Assembly: GCF_004923295.1 (NCBI RefSeq)
Contig: NZ_CP039634.1
Location: forward strand, 558,001 to 622,000
Source of the DNA: Azospirillum sp. TSH100
Lineage (GTDB): Bacteria > Pseudomonadota > Alphaproteobacteria > Azospirillales > Azospirillaceae
Length of the DNA: 64,000 nt
Direction of reading: 5' to 3'
A program made the position numbers and the translations under genes. Of this stretch, positions 18,146-26,872 are shown piece by piece. Each line of letters opens with the position of its first letter. Within the stretch, counting starts at the first letter, position 1. The notes under the pieces are model-generated. The model worked only from the letters and a program-made list of their open reading frames with translations, had not been told where the DNA came from and made no database searches.

Positions 18146-18949
18146 ATGCCGACCGCCGCCAGCCCCTCCACCGATTCCCTTGGCACTTCCCTTGGTGGCC
18201 GCCCCACCAACCCGGTCGTGGTGATCCCGGCGCGCATGGCCTCCGTCCGGCTGCCCGGCAAGCCGCTGGCTGACATCCTCGGCGCGCCGATGATCGTTCA
18301 TGTGCTGCGCCGCGCCATGGAGGCGGAGATCGGCCCGGTGGTGGTCGCCTGCGCCGAGCCGGAGATCGCCCGCGCGGTCGAGGCGGCCGGCGGCACCGCG
18401 GTGCTGACGCGGCCCGACCATCCCTCGGGCTCCGACCGCATCTTCGAGGCGCTGCAGCTGATCGACCCGGAGGGACGGCACGACGCGGTGGTGAATGTGC
18501 AGGGCGACCTGCCGACCATCGAGCCGGACAGCGTGCGCGCCGCCTTCGCCCCGCTGGCCGACCCGGAGGTCGACATCGCCACCCTGGTCGCCGAGATCAC
18601 GCGGGACGAGGAGCGGACCAACCCCAACGTGGTGAAGGCGGTGCTGGAGCTGCCGGCAGGATCCCGCCAGGGCCGCGCACTCTATTTCACCCGCGCCACC
18701 GCGCCGACCGGCGACGGGCCGCTTTATCACCACATCGGCCTCTACGCCTACCGCCGGGCGGCGCTGGAGCGCTTCGTGTCGCTGCCGCCCTCGGTGCTGG
18801 AGCAGCGCGAGCGGCTGGAGCAGCTGCGCGCGCTCTCCAACGGCATGCGAATCGACGCGGCGGTCGTTGACGCGGTTCCGCTGGGTGTCGATACTCCCGC
18901 CGACCTGAAGCGCGCCTGCGCACTCCTCTCCAGCCGTCAGGCCGGCTGA
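18146..18949 (+). CDS. kdsB: 3-deoxy-manno-octulosonate cytidylyltransferase
   Basis: A 267-residue KdsB, which makes CMP-Kdo for the lipopolysaccharide core. Visible family features are [20 protein letters not shown] (nucleotide-binding N-terminus), [30 protein letters not shown] with the metal-binding Asp, and [10 protein letters not shown] followed by [20 protein letters not shown] 20-residue extra N-terminus precedes the domain. ATG 18146 has GGAG nine bases ahead. It is followed by pheA in the same direction after 63 bases. Confidence 0.95.
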   Translation: MPTAASPSTDSLGTSLGGRPTNPVVVIPARMASVRLPGKPLADILGAPMIVHVLRRAMEAEIGPVVVACAEPEIARAVEAAGGTAVLTRPDHPSGSDRIFEALQLIDPEGRHDAVVNVQGDLPTIEPDSVRAAFAPLADPEVDIATLVAEITRDEERTNPNVVKAVLELPAGSRQGRALYFTRATAPTGDGPLYHHIGLYAYRRAALERFVSLPPSVLEQRERLEQLRALSNGMRIDAAVVDAVPLGVDTPADLKRACALLSSRQAG

Positions 18950-18968
18950 CGCCGGATATATCGGCCTT

Positions 18969-18996
18969 TTATTCAGATCCGCTTATTCAGATCCGC
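18969..18996 (+). repeat. Tandem 14-bp direct repeat upstream of pheA
   Basis: TTATTCAGATCCGC occurs twice back to back, exactly, ending 16 bases before the pheA start. It could be a slippage duplication or part of a regulatory site. Confidence 0.8.
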
Positions 18997-19012
18997 CGGG
19001 GGAACACCGCTC

Positions 19013-19879
19013 ATGGGCACGTCCAACATCATCGCCTTCCAGGGCTTCCCCGGCGCCTATTCCGATCTGGCCTGCCGCAACGCGCGGCCGACCATGACGA
19101 CGATGCCCTGCGCCACCTTCGAGGACGCCTTCTCCGCCGTGCGCGAGGGCCGCGCCTCGCTGGCGATGATCCCGGTGGAAAACTCCATCGCCGGCCGCGT
19201 CGCCGACAACCACTATCTGCTGCCCGAAGGCGGGCTGCACATCATCGGCGAACATTTCCAGCGGGTGAACCACCAGCTGCTGGCGCCGAAGGGCGCCACG
19301 CTGGAGAGCATCAAGACGGTGCGCAGCCATATCCAGGCGCTGTCGCAGTGCCAGACCGCCATCCGCGGCCTGGGCCTGCAGGCGATCAACCATGCCGACA
19401 CGGCCGGGGCCGCGAAAGAGATCGCGGCGATGAACGACCCGCGCCATGCCGCCATCGCCTCCTCTCTCGCCGCCGAGATCTACGGCCTCGACATCCTCAA
19501 GAGCGGGATCGAGGACGCCACCCACAACACCACCCGCTTCCTGATCCTGGCGCGCGAGCCGAAGCTGCCGGCGCTGGGCTCCTGCAAGACGATCACCACC
19601 TTCGTCTTCCGCGTCCGCAGCGTTCCGGCCGCGCTCTACAAGGCGCTGGGCGGCTTCGCCACCAACGGCATCAACATGACCAAGCTGGAAAGCTACATGG
19701 TCGGCGGCCATTTCACCCAGACCCAGTTCTACGCCGACGTCGAGGGCCATCCCGACGAACGCCCGTTGCGCCTCGCCCTGGAGGAACTGGACTTCTTCGC
19801 CCGGGAGGTGAAGATCCTCGGCGTCTATCCGGCCAACCCGTTCCGCTATCAGGAAAGCCAGCGCGTCGGCGAGGACTGA
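19013..19879 (+). CDS. pheA: Prephenate dehydratase
   Basis: A 288-residue monofunctional prephenate dehydratase, converting prephenate to phenylpyruvate in phenylalanine synthesis. The catalytic domain has IAFQGFPGAYSD, IPVENSIAGRV and the signature THNTTRFLIL. A C-terminal ACT domain follows (FRVRSVPAALYKALGGFATN), with INMTKLESYMVGG at the phenylalanine-binding region. No chorismate mutase domain is present. It lies 63 bases after kdsB, probably co-transcribed or with its own promoter near the tandem repeat. Confidence 0.95.
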   Translation: MGTSNIIAFQGFPGAYSDLACRNARPTMTTMPCATFEDAFSAVREGRASLAMIPVENSIAGRVADNHYLLPEGGLHIIGEHFQRVNHQLLAPKGATLESIKTVRSHIQALSQCQTAIRGLGLQAINHADTAGAAKEIAAMNDPRHAAIASSLAAEIYGLDILKSGIEDATHNTTRFLILAREPKLPALGSCKTITTFVFRVRSVPAALYKALGGFATNGINMTKLESYMVGGHFTQTQFYADVEGHPDERPLRLALEELDFFAREVKILGVYPANPFRYQESQRVGED

Positions 19880-20219
19880 GTCCCTCCCGCAACGCCGCAA
19901 GTCTTTTCGCACACGCCACAAGTCGCGCGTCATTCCGCCGCAGCGACGCGACTTAGCCGTGGTCGCGAGCGGTCGGCGCTGGGCAAGATTAGCGGAAATT
20001 GTTATACAGAAAAGACCGGCAGAGACCGGCTCCACAATTTTTCGACGACCGGAGTGTGATCGCTTCAAGCGGAATCGCTTGAAGCGTGAATCACATGGAA
20101 AACCAAAAGCTCAGAGTCTGTCCGGTGCTTCAATAAGCACCGGACAGACTCTGAAAGAACCACGGCGGCTGACGGGTGAGACCCCGCCGACGGCCATGGC
20201 GCCACGGATGGAGGTTGCC
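19880..20219. other. Intergenic region with hairpin and dispersed repeat
   Basis: These 340 bases hold a likely terminator-type hairpin after pheA (AAGTCGCG...CGCGACTT, 19920-19954, with a two-base bulge). They also hold a long palindromic repeat (20061-20154, described separately). No gene is seen until the small ORF at 20220. Confidence 0.6.
20061..20154 (+). repeat. Dispersed palindromic repeat, copy 1
   Basis: Two nested palindromes. The first is CGCTTCAAGC-GGAATC-GCTTGAAGCG (20061-20086). The second is a perfect 20-bp stem with loop CAAT (20111-20154), with core TCTGTCCGGTGCTT. A second copy in inverse orientation is at 46552-46636, sharing the core exactly and about 40 flanking bases at moderate identity. 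It resembles a REP/intergenic palindromic element. It could also act as a bidirectional terminator, although no T run follows. Confidence 0.85.
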
Positions 20220-20528
20220 ATGCTCACGATGGAAGATTGCTTGGGATTGGCCAATCTGGAGGCGGAGGAGGTGGCGCAGATCGCCGCCCACGAACATCTC
20301 CCCTTCATGACCGCCCTGGAAAAGGGTGCTTCTCTTCTGCACGAGCCCTGGGGCGATGCCGCCGTCCGCCAGATGGTGTGGGACAATCTGTGCAGCGCCA
20401 ATTGCCGCCGCCCGGACGAGGCGGCCTCCCTGATGGCGCTTTACAACGACACCTGCACCCGCCACCCCAACCCCTTCGACCGCCGCCGCTCGCCCACCCG
20501 CATGGCGGGACCGCAGCGGCGGCATTGA
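20220..20528 (+). CDS. Small protein of unknown function
   Basis: A 102-residue protein starting MLTMEDCLGLANLEAEEVAQ. It is predicted soluble and largely helical, with HEHLPFMTALEKGASLL and an Arg/Pro-rich tail, and four Cys in all. ATG 20220 has an ideal ribosome site (GGAGG, five bases ahead), although the frame is open upstream. The upstream dispersed repeat ends 65 bases before it. I do not recognise the family. The helical head and HEHLPF pattern recur in small Rhodospirillales hypotheticals only by impression. Confidence 0.6.
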   Translation: MLTMEDCLGLANLEAEEVAQIAAHEHLPFMTALEKGASLLHEPWGDAAVRQMVWDNLCSANCRRPDEAASLMALYNDTCTRHPNPFDRRRSPTRMAGPQRRH

Positions 20529-20557
20529 GGGGGGCGTGCAGGACGGCGGTCGCCCCC

Positions 20558-21463
20558 TCACCCCTCCGCCATCCATTCCCGGATCAGGCGGTGGGCGATC
20601 GAATCGGAGCGGGCGAGGCGGAAGGTCTCGTCCGGGGTGTGGGTCCGCAGGAAGGCGCGGTCGAACCAGCCGGCGCTTTCCAGCTCGTCGTTGCCGGTGT
20701 CGATGTCGAAGCTGGTGGCCCGCGCGGTGAAGCCCAGCATCAGCGACGACGGGAAGGGCCAGGGCTGCGACGAGCGGTAGCGGATGTCGGTCACGGTCAG
20801 CCCTACCTCCTCGAACACCTCGCGGGCGACGGTGTCCTCCAGGCTCTCGCCCGGCTCGACGAAGCCGGCCAGCACCGAATGCATGCCGGGCGGGAAGCGG
20901 CTCTGCCGGCCAAGGACCGCCCGGTCGCCGCCGTCATGGACCAGCATGATGACGGCCGGATCGGTGCGCGGGAAATGGTGGGTGGCGCAGCCGGGATTGG
21001 TGCAAATCCGCACATGCCCGCCTTCCGCCGTCGCCGCCGGGGAGCCGCAGACGCCGCAGAAGCGGTGGCGGGCATTCCACCACACCATGCCGCGGGCATA
21101 GGCGCACAGCGCCGCCTCCCCTTCCGGCATCAGCGGCCCGGTGACGCGCAGATCCTCGAAGCGGCCATGGCCGCGCAGGGCCGGCAGCGCGTCCGGATCC
21201 TCCACCATCGACAAATCGACGGTGAAGACCGGCGTGCCGTCCATCAGACCGAGAAAGATCGGTACGGCGTCCAACCCTTCCGTCGGCAGCAGGACGGCGC
21301 GCGGCGCATCCTCCGGCCCGGCGACGAAGCTCTTGGTCTGCCAGACCGGCAGGACACGGGACGCGGGAGCGAGCCAGGCCTCCGTCAGCCAATCCTCGTC
21401 CTTGCGGCGGAGGGAGGCGCGGTCGATCGGCGTGGCGGCGTAGATGTTGGGTCGGTTCGTCAT
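20558..21463 (-). CDS. nudC: NAD+ diphosphatase / NADH pyrophosphatase
   Basis: A 301-residue NudC. It cleaves NADH/NAD+ to NMN(H) and AMP, and in bacteria also removes NAD caps from RNA. A four-Cys zinc ribbon (Cys136, 139, 154, 159) precedes the Nudix box: GFVEPGESLEDTVAREVFEE at about residues 200-219, with all catalytic Glu present. SQPWPFPSSLM, the NudC-specific motif, follows. ATG 21463 is preferred over upstream codons because conserved sequence starts right after it. Confidence 0.95.
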   Translation of the reverse strand: MTNRPNIYAATPIDRASLRRKDEDWLTEAWLAPASRVLPVWQTKSFVAGPEDAPRAVLLPTEGLDAVPIFLGLMDGTPVFTVDLSMVEDPDALPALRGHGRFEDLRVTGPLMPEGEAALCAYARGMVWWNARHRFCGVCGSPAATAEGGHVRICTNPGCATHHFPRTDPAVIMLVHDGGDRAVLGRQSRFPPGMHSVLAGFVEPGESLEDTVAREVFEEVGLTVTDIRYRSSQPWPFPSSLMLGFTARATSFDIDTGNDELESAGWFDRAFLRTHTPDETFRLARSDSIAHRLIREWMAEG

Positions 21464-21638
21464 GGCCGGTCGAGGCTGCCACAGGACGCGGCGGGCGGAA
21501 AGCCCTCCCGGCGGATGAGCAGCCCGGCGGAAAGCGGGACCTCTCCTCAAGCCGAAGCGGGAGCCTTTCGGGTTTTCGCAACGGACCGGCGCCGTTAGGA
21601 TGCGGCACCCATCTCGACAAGAGCCTCAAGGAGCGACC

Positions 21639-22421
21639 ATGACCGAACCCTGCCCCGCCCCGATGGTGGCGCTCGCCCAGCGGTTGGCCGACTCCAGCGG
21701 CAGCGTGGTCCGCCGCTATTTCCGCACGCCCGTCGCCATCGACGACAAGGCCGACGCCTCGCCGGTCACCATCGCCGACCGCGAGGCGGAGCATGTCATC
21801 CGCACCATCATCGAAAGCCAGCGCCCCGACGACGGCATCTATGGCGAGGAGCACGGCACCAAGAATCTGGACGCCGAATGGGTGTGGGTGATCGACCCGA
21901 TCGACGGCACCAAGTCCTTCATCACCGGCCGGCCGATCTTCGGCACGCTGATCGCCCTGCTGCACCATGGCCGCCCGGTGCTGGGCATCATCGACCAGCC
22001 CATCGTCGGCGACCGCTGGATCGGCGTCGAGGGGCGGCCGACCACCCACAACGGCCAGCCGGTGCGCGTCCGCCCCTGCCCCGGGGGTCTCGGCGCCGCC
22101 ATGTTCGGCACCACCTCGCCCGACCTGTTCCCCGGCAGCGATTACGATGCCTACCGCCGTGTCGCCACCAGGGTGAAGACGGCGTCCTATGGCGGCGACT
22201 GCTACAGCTACGGCCTGCTGGCGTCGGGCTATTACGACCTCGTCGTCGAGTCGGGGCTGAAGCTGTACGATTTCGCGGCGCTGGTGCCGGTGGTGACCGG
22301 GGCCGGCGGGCTGATGACGGATTGGGAGGGCAAGCCGCTCGACGCCAACTCCACCGGCCGGGTGATCGCCGCCGGCGACCCGCAGACCCACCAGGACGCC
22401 ATGAAGGCGCTGGCCGGCTGA
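21639..22421 (+). CDS. hisN: Histidinol-phosphatase, inositol-monophosphatase family
   Basis: A 260-residue Mg2+-dependent phosphatase of the IMPase superfamily. The metal ligands are Glu70/Glu71 in YGEEHG, and Asp86/Asp89 in IDPIDGTKSFITGRPIFGTL. The second metal-site motif is GLKLYDFAALVPVVTGAGG. The 'GTKSFITG.P.FGTLIAL' pattern fits the HisN-type histidinol-phosphatases more than inositol or PAP phosphatases. That substrate is an inference. AAGGAG lies five bases ahead of ATG 21639. It is divergent from nudC and followed in the same direction by an unknown gene and the yej operon. Confidence 0.85.
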   Translation: MTEPCPAPMVALAQRLADSSGSVVRRYFRTPVAIDDKADASPVTIADREAEHVIRTIIESQRPDDGIYGEEHGTKNLDAEWVWVIDPIDGTKSFITGRPIFGTLIALLHHGRPVLGIIDQPIVGDRWIGVEGRPTTHNGQPVRVRPCPGGLGAAMFGTTSPDLFPGSDYDAYRRVATRVKTASYGGDCYSYGLLASGYYDLVVESGLKLYDFAALVPVVTGAGGLMTDWEGKPLDANSTGRVIAAGDPQTHQDAMKALAG

Positions 22422-22454
22422 CCCTCTGACGAAAACACCCGTTCGGATATCGAA

Positions 22455-22955
22455 ATGATTGCCATCGCCCCGCCCGCCCGGTCCGTTTTTGAAACCTCGC
22501 CCGAAAAGCTTCGCCCCTTTCTGGAGGGGCTGGCGGCACGGGTGTCGGCGGGGTCGAACTGGCTGGTGCGCAAGAAGACCGTCTGCGACCTGCTGCTGGG
22601 GCTCGACGCCTTCTTCGCCCTGCCCGCCGCCGAGCGGCAGGCCCTGATGACCGACGGCGCCGCTCCGGCCGACAGTGCGGATGTGGAGGGTGGACCGGAG
22701 GATTTCCGCAGGGTCCTGCCGATCTATGTCGGCGCCATTCTGGAGCGTTTGGCGGAAACGTCTGTTTCGGCTCCGGAGCAGGCGGCCATCTACCTGCTGT
22801 CGATCCATCCCGAGCATCAGTCGGCGGCGGAGGCCTGGATGTTGGCCGACCCGCGCAACGGAAAGTCGGTGCGCAAGCTGATGCGCAGCGACCGCCGCTA
22901 TCGCCAGTTGATGGACCGCATGGCCGACCATTGGCGCACGGTGCGAAGCACCTGA
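22455..22955 (+). CDS. Unknown soluble protein
   Basis: A 166-residue protein with no signal peptide or membrane helix. It is mostly helical: VRKKTVCDLLLGLDAFFALP, then RVLPIYVGAILERLAE and AAIYLLSIHPEHQSAAEAWM, ending in a very basic segment (RKLMRSDRRYRQLMDRM). It sits 33 bases after hisN and 81 bases before the first yejA gene on the same strand. I do not recognise it. The basic helical C-terminus could bind nucleic acid, which is speculation. Confidence 0.6.
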   Translation: MIAIAPPARSVFETSPEKLRPFLEGLAARVSAGSNWLVRKKTVCDLLLGLDAFFALPAAERQALMTDGAAPADSADVEGGPEDFRRVLPIYVGAILERLAETSVSAPEQAAIYLLSIHPEHQSAAEAWMLADPRNGKSVRKLMRSDRRYRQLMDRMADHWRTVRST

Positions 22956-23036
22956 CTTGAGAACCGGAATCCCGCTTGATCGCGGCGCGGGCATGGCAAT
23001 CTAACCAGAACGTCCGCTCCCCACACAGGACCGCCG

Positions 23037-24887
23037 ATGCGCCGCCTTCTCGTCCTTGCCGCCACGATCCTGACCCTGTCCGCGCCGGCGATCCTGACAC
23101 AGGCCCAAGCGGCCACCCGGACCGTCACCGCGCTGAAGCAGTTCGGGGAGCCGCAGTTCAAGCCCGGCTTCACCCATTTCCCCCACGTCAATCCCGACGC
23201 GCCCAAGGGCGGGTCGGTCGGGCTGGCTGGGTCGCAGCCGGGCAGCTACGACAGCCTGAACACGCTGATCCTGCGCGGGGTGCGTCCGCGCACGCTGGGG
23301 CTGATCTCCGACACGCTGATGGTCGGGTCCGGCTGGGAGCTCGACGCCGCCTACGCCCATCTGGCGGAAAGTGTCGAAGTGCCGGACGATTACGGCTGGG
23401 CCATCTTCACGCTGCGCCAGGGCGCCCACTGGCATGACGGCACGCCGATCACCAGCGCCGACATGGTCTTCACCTGGGACGCCATCCAGGCCCATGGCGC
23501 GCCCTTCCTCAAGTCCTTCCTCGACCACATCGCCAAGGTGGAGTCGCTGGACGACCGCCGCTTCAGGATCACCCTGACCGGCACCGGGGAAATCAAGCCG
23601 ATCATCGACTTCGCCACCACCTTCTCGCCGCAGCCCAAACATTGGTGGACCGCGAACGGCCGCGACATCTCCAAGACGACGCTGGAACCGGTGCTGGGCA
23701 GCGGCCCCTACCGGATCAGGACGGTCGATGCCGGCCGGTCGATCACCTATGAGCGGGTGGCGGACTGGTGGGCGAAGGATCTGCCGACCGCGCGCGGCCT
23801 CTACAATTTCGACGTCGTGAAGGAGGACTTCTACCGCGACGACGATGTCATGTTCGAGGCGTTCAAGGCCGGCGCCTACGACTTCCGCGGCGAATACCGG
23901 GCACAGCGCTGGACCACCGGCTACGACTTCCCCGCCATGAAGGACGGCCGGGTCCAGAGGCTGGAGGTGCCGAGCGAGCTGCCGCTGGGCGCTCAGGGTT
24001 TCCGCCTGAACACCCGCCGCGACAAGTTCGCCGACCCGCGCGTGCGCGAGGCGCTGGCCCTGCTGTTCGACTTCGACTGGATTCAGAAGAACATCCTGTA
24101 CGGCCAGTACAAGCGGACGCTCAGCAACTTTCCCAATTCCGACTTCGGCGCCAAGGGTCCGCCCGGCCCGGCGGAGCTGGCCCTGCTGGAACCATTCAAG
24201 GCGCAGCTGCCGGAGCGGCTGCTGACCCAGCCCTTCACCCTGCCCACCACCGACGGCAGCGGCAACAACCGCGCCCAGGTGCGCGAGGCGACCCGCCTGT
24301 TCAAGGAGGCAGGCTGGGAGACCCGCAACGGCAAGCTGACCAATGTGAAGACCGGCGAGGTGATGGCGATCGAGTTCCTCGACGGCACCGGCGCACTGAC
24401 CCGCGTCACCCAGCCCTATGTCGAGACCCTGCGCCGCGTCGGCATCGACGCGTCCCTGCGTCTGGTCGACACCGCCCAGTATCAGGCGCGGCTGGACGAG
24501 TTCGATTTCGACGCCACGGTGATCAATCTCGCCTTCTTCACCCCGCCGGGCACCGAGCTGCGCAGCTATTTCGGCTCCGCCGCCGCCGGCCTGAAGGGAT
24601 CGGCCAACTATTCCGGCATCCATGACCCGGTCGCCGACGCGCTGATCGAGAAGGCGCTGGCGGCCAAGGATCTCGACTCGGTTCAGGCCGCCACCCGCGC
24701 GCTCGACCGCGTGCTGCTGTGGGGCTTCTACATGGTGCCGCAATGGCACAACGCGGAAAGCTGGATCGCCCACAAGGCGTGGCTGGCCCATCCGGCGGTC
24801 TGGCCGAAATACGATCAGGGCTATCGCAGCACCAATTTCCCGGCAACCTGGTGGGTCGATCCGGCAAAGAAAGCGGCGCAGCCTTGA
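23037..24887 (+). CDS. yejA: Oligopeptide ABC transporter substrate-binding protein, YejA-like (copy 1)
   Basis: A 616-residue periplasmic binding protein of the SBP_bac_5 family. The signal peptide is at residues 1-25 (cleavage after ...TQAQA). The mature part has FPHVNPDAPKGGSVGLAGSQ, YDSLNTLILRG and GAHWHDGTPITSADMVFTWD. GSGPYRIRTVDAGRSITYER and WWAKDLPTARGLYNFD follow, a YejA-type (COG4166) pattern. It is the first gene of a five-gene operon with a second copy of the same length. It delivers peptides, in E. coli including microcin C, to the YejBEF transporter. Confidence 0.9.
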   Translation: MRRLLVLAATILTLSAPAILTQAQAATRTVTALKQFGEPQFKPGFTHFPHVNPDAPKGGSVGLAGSQPGSYDSLNTLILRGVRPRTLGLISDTLMVGSGWELDAAYAHLAESVEVPDDYGWAIFTLRQGAHWHDGTPITSADMVFTWDAIQAHGAPFLKSFLDHIAKVESLDDRRFRITLTGTGEIKPIIDFATTFSPQPKHWWTANGRDISKTTLEPVLGSGPYRIRTVDAGRSITYERVADWWAKDLPTARGLYNFDVVKEDFYRDDDVMFEAFKAGAYDFRGEYRAQRWTTGYDFPAMKDGRVQRLEVPSELPLGAQGFRLNTRRDKFADPRVREALALLFDFDWIQKNILYGQYKRTLSNFPNSDFGAKGPPGPAELALLEPFKAQLPERLLTQPFTLPTTDGSGNNRAQVREATRLFKEAGWETRNGKLTNVKTGEVMAIEFLDGTGALTRVTQPYVETLRRVGIDASLRLVDTAQYQARLDEFDFDATVINLAFFTPPGTELRSYFGSAAAGLKGSANYSGIHDPVADALIEKALAAKDLDSVQAATRALDRVLLWGFYMVPQWHNAESWIAHKAWLAHPAVWPKYDQGYRSTNFPATWWVDPAKKAAQP

Positions 24888-24961
24888 TGACGCCCCATTG
24901 CGGGGCTAACTCCATCAAGCTGAACGGTTTTCAGGAAAACAGGCGAGGGAGGGGATCGGGC

Positions 24962-26812
24962 ATGACGGGTCGGATGCGGTGGCTGGGCACCGGTATGGCG
25001 GCGGCGGTGGCGGGGCTTCTGCTGATAGCGTGCCCGCTTGCGGCGCAAGAAAAGGGCAGCCACGCCCTGGCCCTGCACGGCAAGCCAAAATACGGGCCGG
25101 ACTTCCAGCATCTCGACTATGTCAATCCCGACGCCCCGAAGGGCGGCGAGGTCAAGATGATGGCCTTCGGCGCCTTCGACAACCTCAACCCCTTCATCCT
25201 GCGCGGACAGGCCGCCGCCGGCTCCGGGCTGGTGTTCCAGACCCTGACCACCGGCAACGGCGACGAGACGGGCACCGAATACGGTCTGATCGCGGAAAGC
25301 ATCGAGGTCGCTCCGGATCGCAGCTGGGTCGCCTTCACCCTGCGGCCGGAGGCCCGCTTCCACGACGGCCAGCCGATCACGGCGGACGACGTGATCTGGA
25401 GCTTCGACACGCTGAAGGAGAAGGGTCACCCGCTCTACCGCACCTACTACGCCGACGTGACCAAGGCGGAGAAGACCGGCGAGCGGACGGTCAAGTTCTC
25501 GTTCCGGAATAGCAACAACCCCGAACTTCCGGTCATCATGGGCCAGCTGCCGGTGCTGCCCAAGCACGCCTTCGCCAGCCGCGACTTCGCCACCACGACG
25601 CTGGAGCCGCTGATCGGCAGCGGTCCCTACAAGGTGGCCGACATGCAGCCCGGCCGCGCCATCACCTACGAACGCGTGAAGGATTGGTGGGCGAAGGATC
25701 TGCCGATCAATCGCGGCCGCTATAATTTCGACCGCATCCGCTACGACTATTACCGCGACCTCGACGTGGCCTTCGAAGCGTTCAAGGCCGGTGCCTATGA
25801 TTTCCGGCAGGAGAATGTTTCGAAGAACTGGACCACCGGCTACAATGTGCCTGCGGTGCAGAATGGCCAGATCTTGAAGGAAGAGTTGAAGAACGAGGAC
25901 CCGCAAGGTATGCAGGCCTTCGTCTTCAACATCCGGCGCCCGATCTTCCAGGACCGCCGCGTGCGCGAGGCGCTGAATTACCTGTTCGATTATGAATGGA
26001 CCCAGACGAACCTGTTCTATGGCCTGTACCAGCGGACCAAGAGCTATTTCGCCAACACCGAACTTGCCTCCAGCGGCCTGCCCTCACCGGAGGAGTTGAA
26101 GCTGCTGGAACCGTTGCGCGGCCAGATCCCGGACGAGGTGTTCACCAAACCCTTCGAGCCGCCGAAGACCGACGGCAGCGGCAACATCCGCAACAATCTG
26201 CGCACCGCGCTGGGCCTGCTGAAAGAGGCCGGCTGGGAACTGAAGAACGGCAAGCTGGTCAATGCGCAAGGCCAGCCCTTCCGCTTCGAAATCCTGCTGG
26301 TCCAGGCCGATATGGAGCGCGTCGTGCAACCCTTCCTGCGCAATTTGGAACGCGCCGGGATCGAAGCGCAAATCCGCGTGGTCGACAGCGCCCAGTACCA
26401 GAACCGCAGCGATAATTTCGATTACGATATGACTACCGAGCGCTTCCTCCAATCGTTGTCACCCGGCAACGAACAGCGCGATTATTGGGAATCGTCGCGC
26501 GCCGACCTGCCGGGCAGCCAGAATGCCATCGGCATCAAGAACCCGGCGATCGACAAGCTGGTGGAGACGCTGATCGCCGCCCCAGACCGCGAGGCGCTGA
26601 TCACCGCCACCCGGGCGTTGGACCGCGTGCTGCTGTGGAACTGGTACGTCATCCCGCACTGGTACGACAACGTCTACCGGGTCGCCTATTGGAACCGATT
26701 CTCCCATCCGGCGGTTGCCCAGAAATATGGCCTGGGCTTCCTCGACAACTGGTGGGTCGATGCGGACAAGAACGCGAAGCTGGCCAACAGCCCGCGCCGT
26801 ACGGGACCGTGA
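24962..26812 (+). CDS. yejA: Oligopeptide ABC transporter substrate-binding protein, YejA-like (copy 2)
   Basis: Also 616 residues, and paralogous to the preceding gene along its whole length: YVNPDAPKGGEVKMMAFGAF, FDNLNPFILRG and ARFHDGQPITADDVIWSFD. GSGPYKVADMQPGRAITYER and WWAKDLPINRGRYNFDRIRY follow. The signal peptide is about residues 1-30 with LLLIACPLAAQ, which could even be lipoprotein-like (LIAC). Identity with copy 1 appears to be roughly half by eye. ATG 24962 was chosen because the signal peptide begins there. It is 74 bases after copy 1 and 60 bases before yejB. Confidence 0.9.
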   Translation: MTGRMRWLGTGMAAAVAGLLLIACPLAAQEKGSHALALHGKPKYGPDFQHLDYVNPDAPKGGEVKMMAFGAFDNLNPFILRGQAAAGSGLVFQTLTTGNGDETGTEYGLIAESIEVAPDRSWVAFTLRPEARFHDGQPITADDVIWSFDTLKEKGHPLYRTYYADVTKAEKTGERTVKFSFRNSNNPELPVIMGQLPVLPKHAFASRDFATTTLEPLIGSGPYKVADMQPGRAITYERVKDWWAKDLPINRGRYNFDRIRYDYYRDLDVAFEAFKAGAYDFRQENVSKNWTTGYNVPAVQNGQILKEELKNEDPQGMQAFVFNIRRPIFQDRRVREALNYLFDYEWTQTNLFYGLYQRTKSYFANTELASSGLPSPEELKLLEPLRGQIPDEVFTKPFEPPKTDGSGNIRNNLRTALGLLKEAGWELKNGKLVNAQGQPFRFEILLVQADMERVVQPFLRNLERAGIEAQIRVVDSAQYQNRSDNFDYDMTTERFLQSLSPGNEQRDYWESSRADLPGSQNAIGIKNPAIDKLVETLIAAPDREALITATRALDRVLLWNWYVIPHWYDNVYRVAYWNRFSHPAVAQKYGLGFLDNWWVDADKNAKLANSPRRTGP

Positions 26813-26872
26813 ACCGCGCTCTGATCTAAGCTACCGTTTCCTTGAGGATTGGGGAGGGTCGGGACACCCGCG

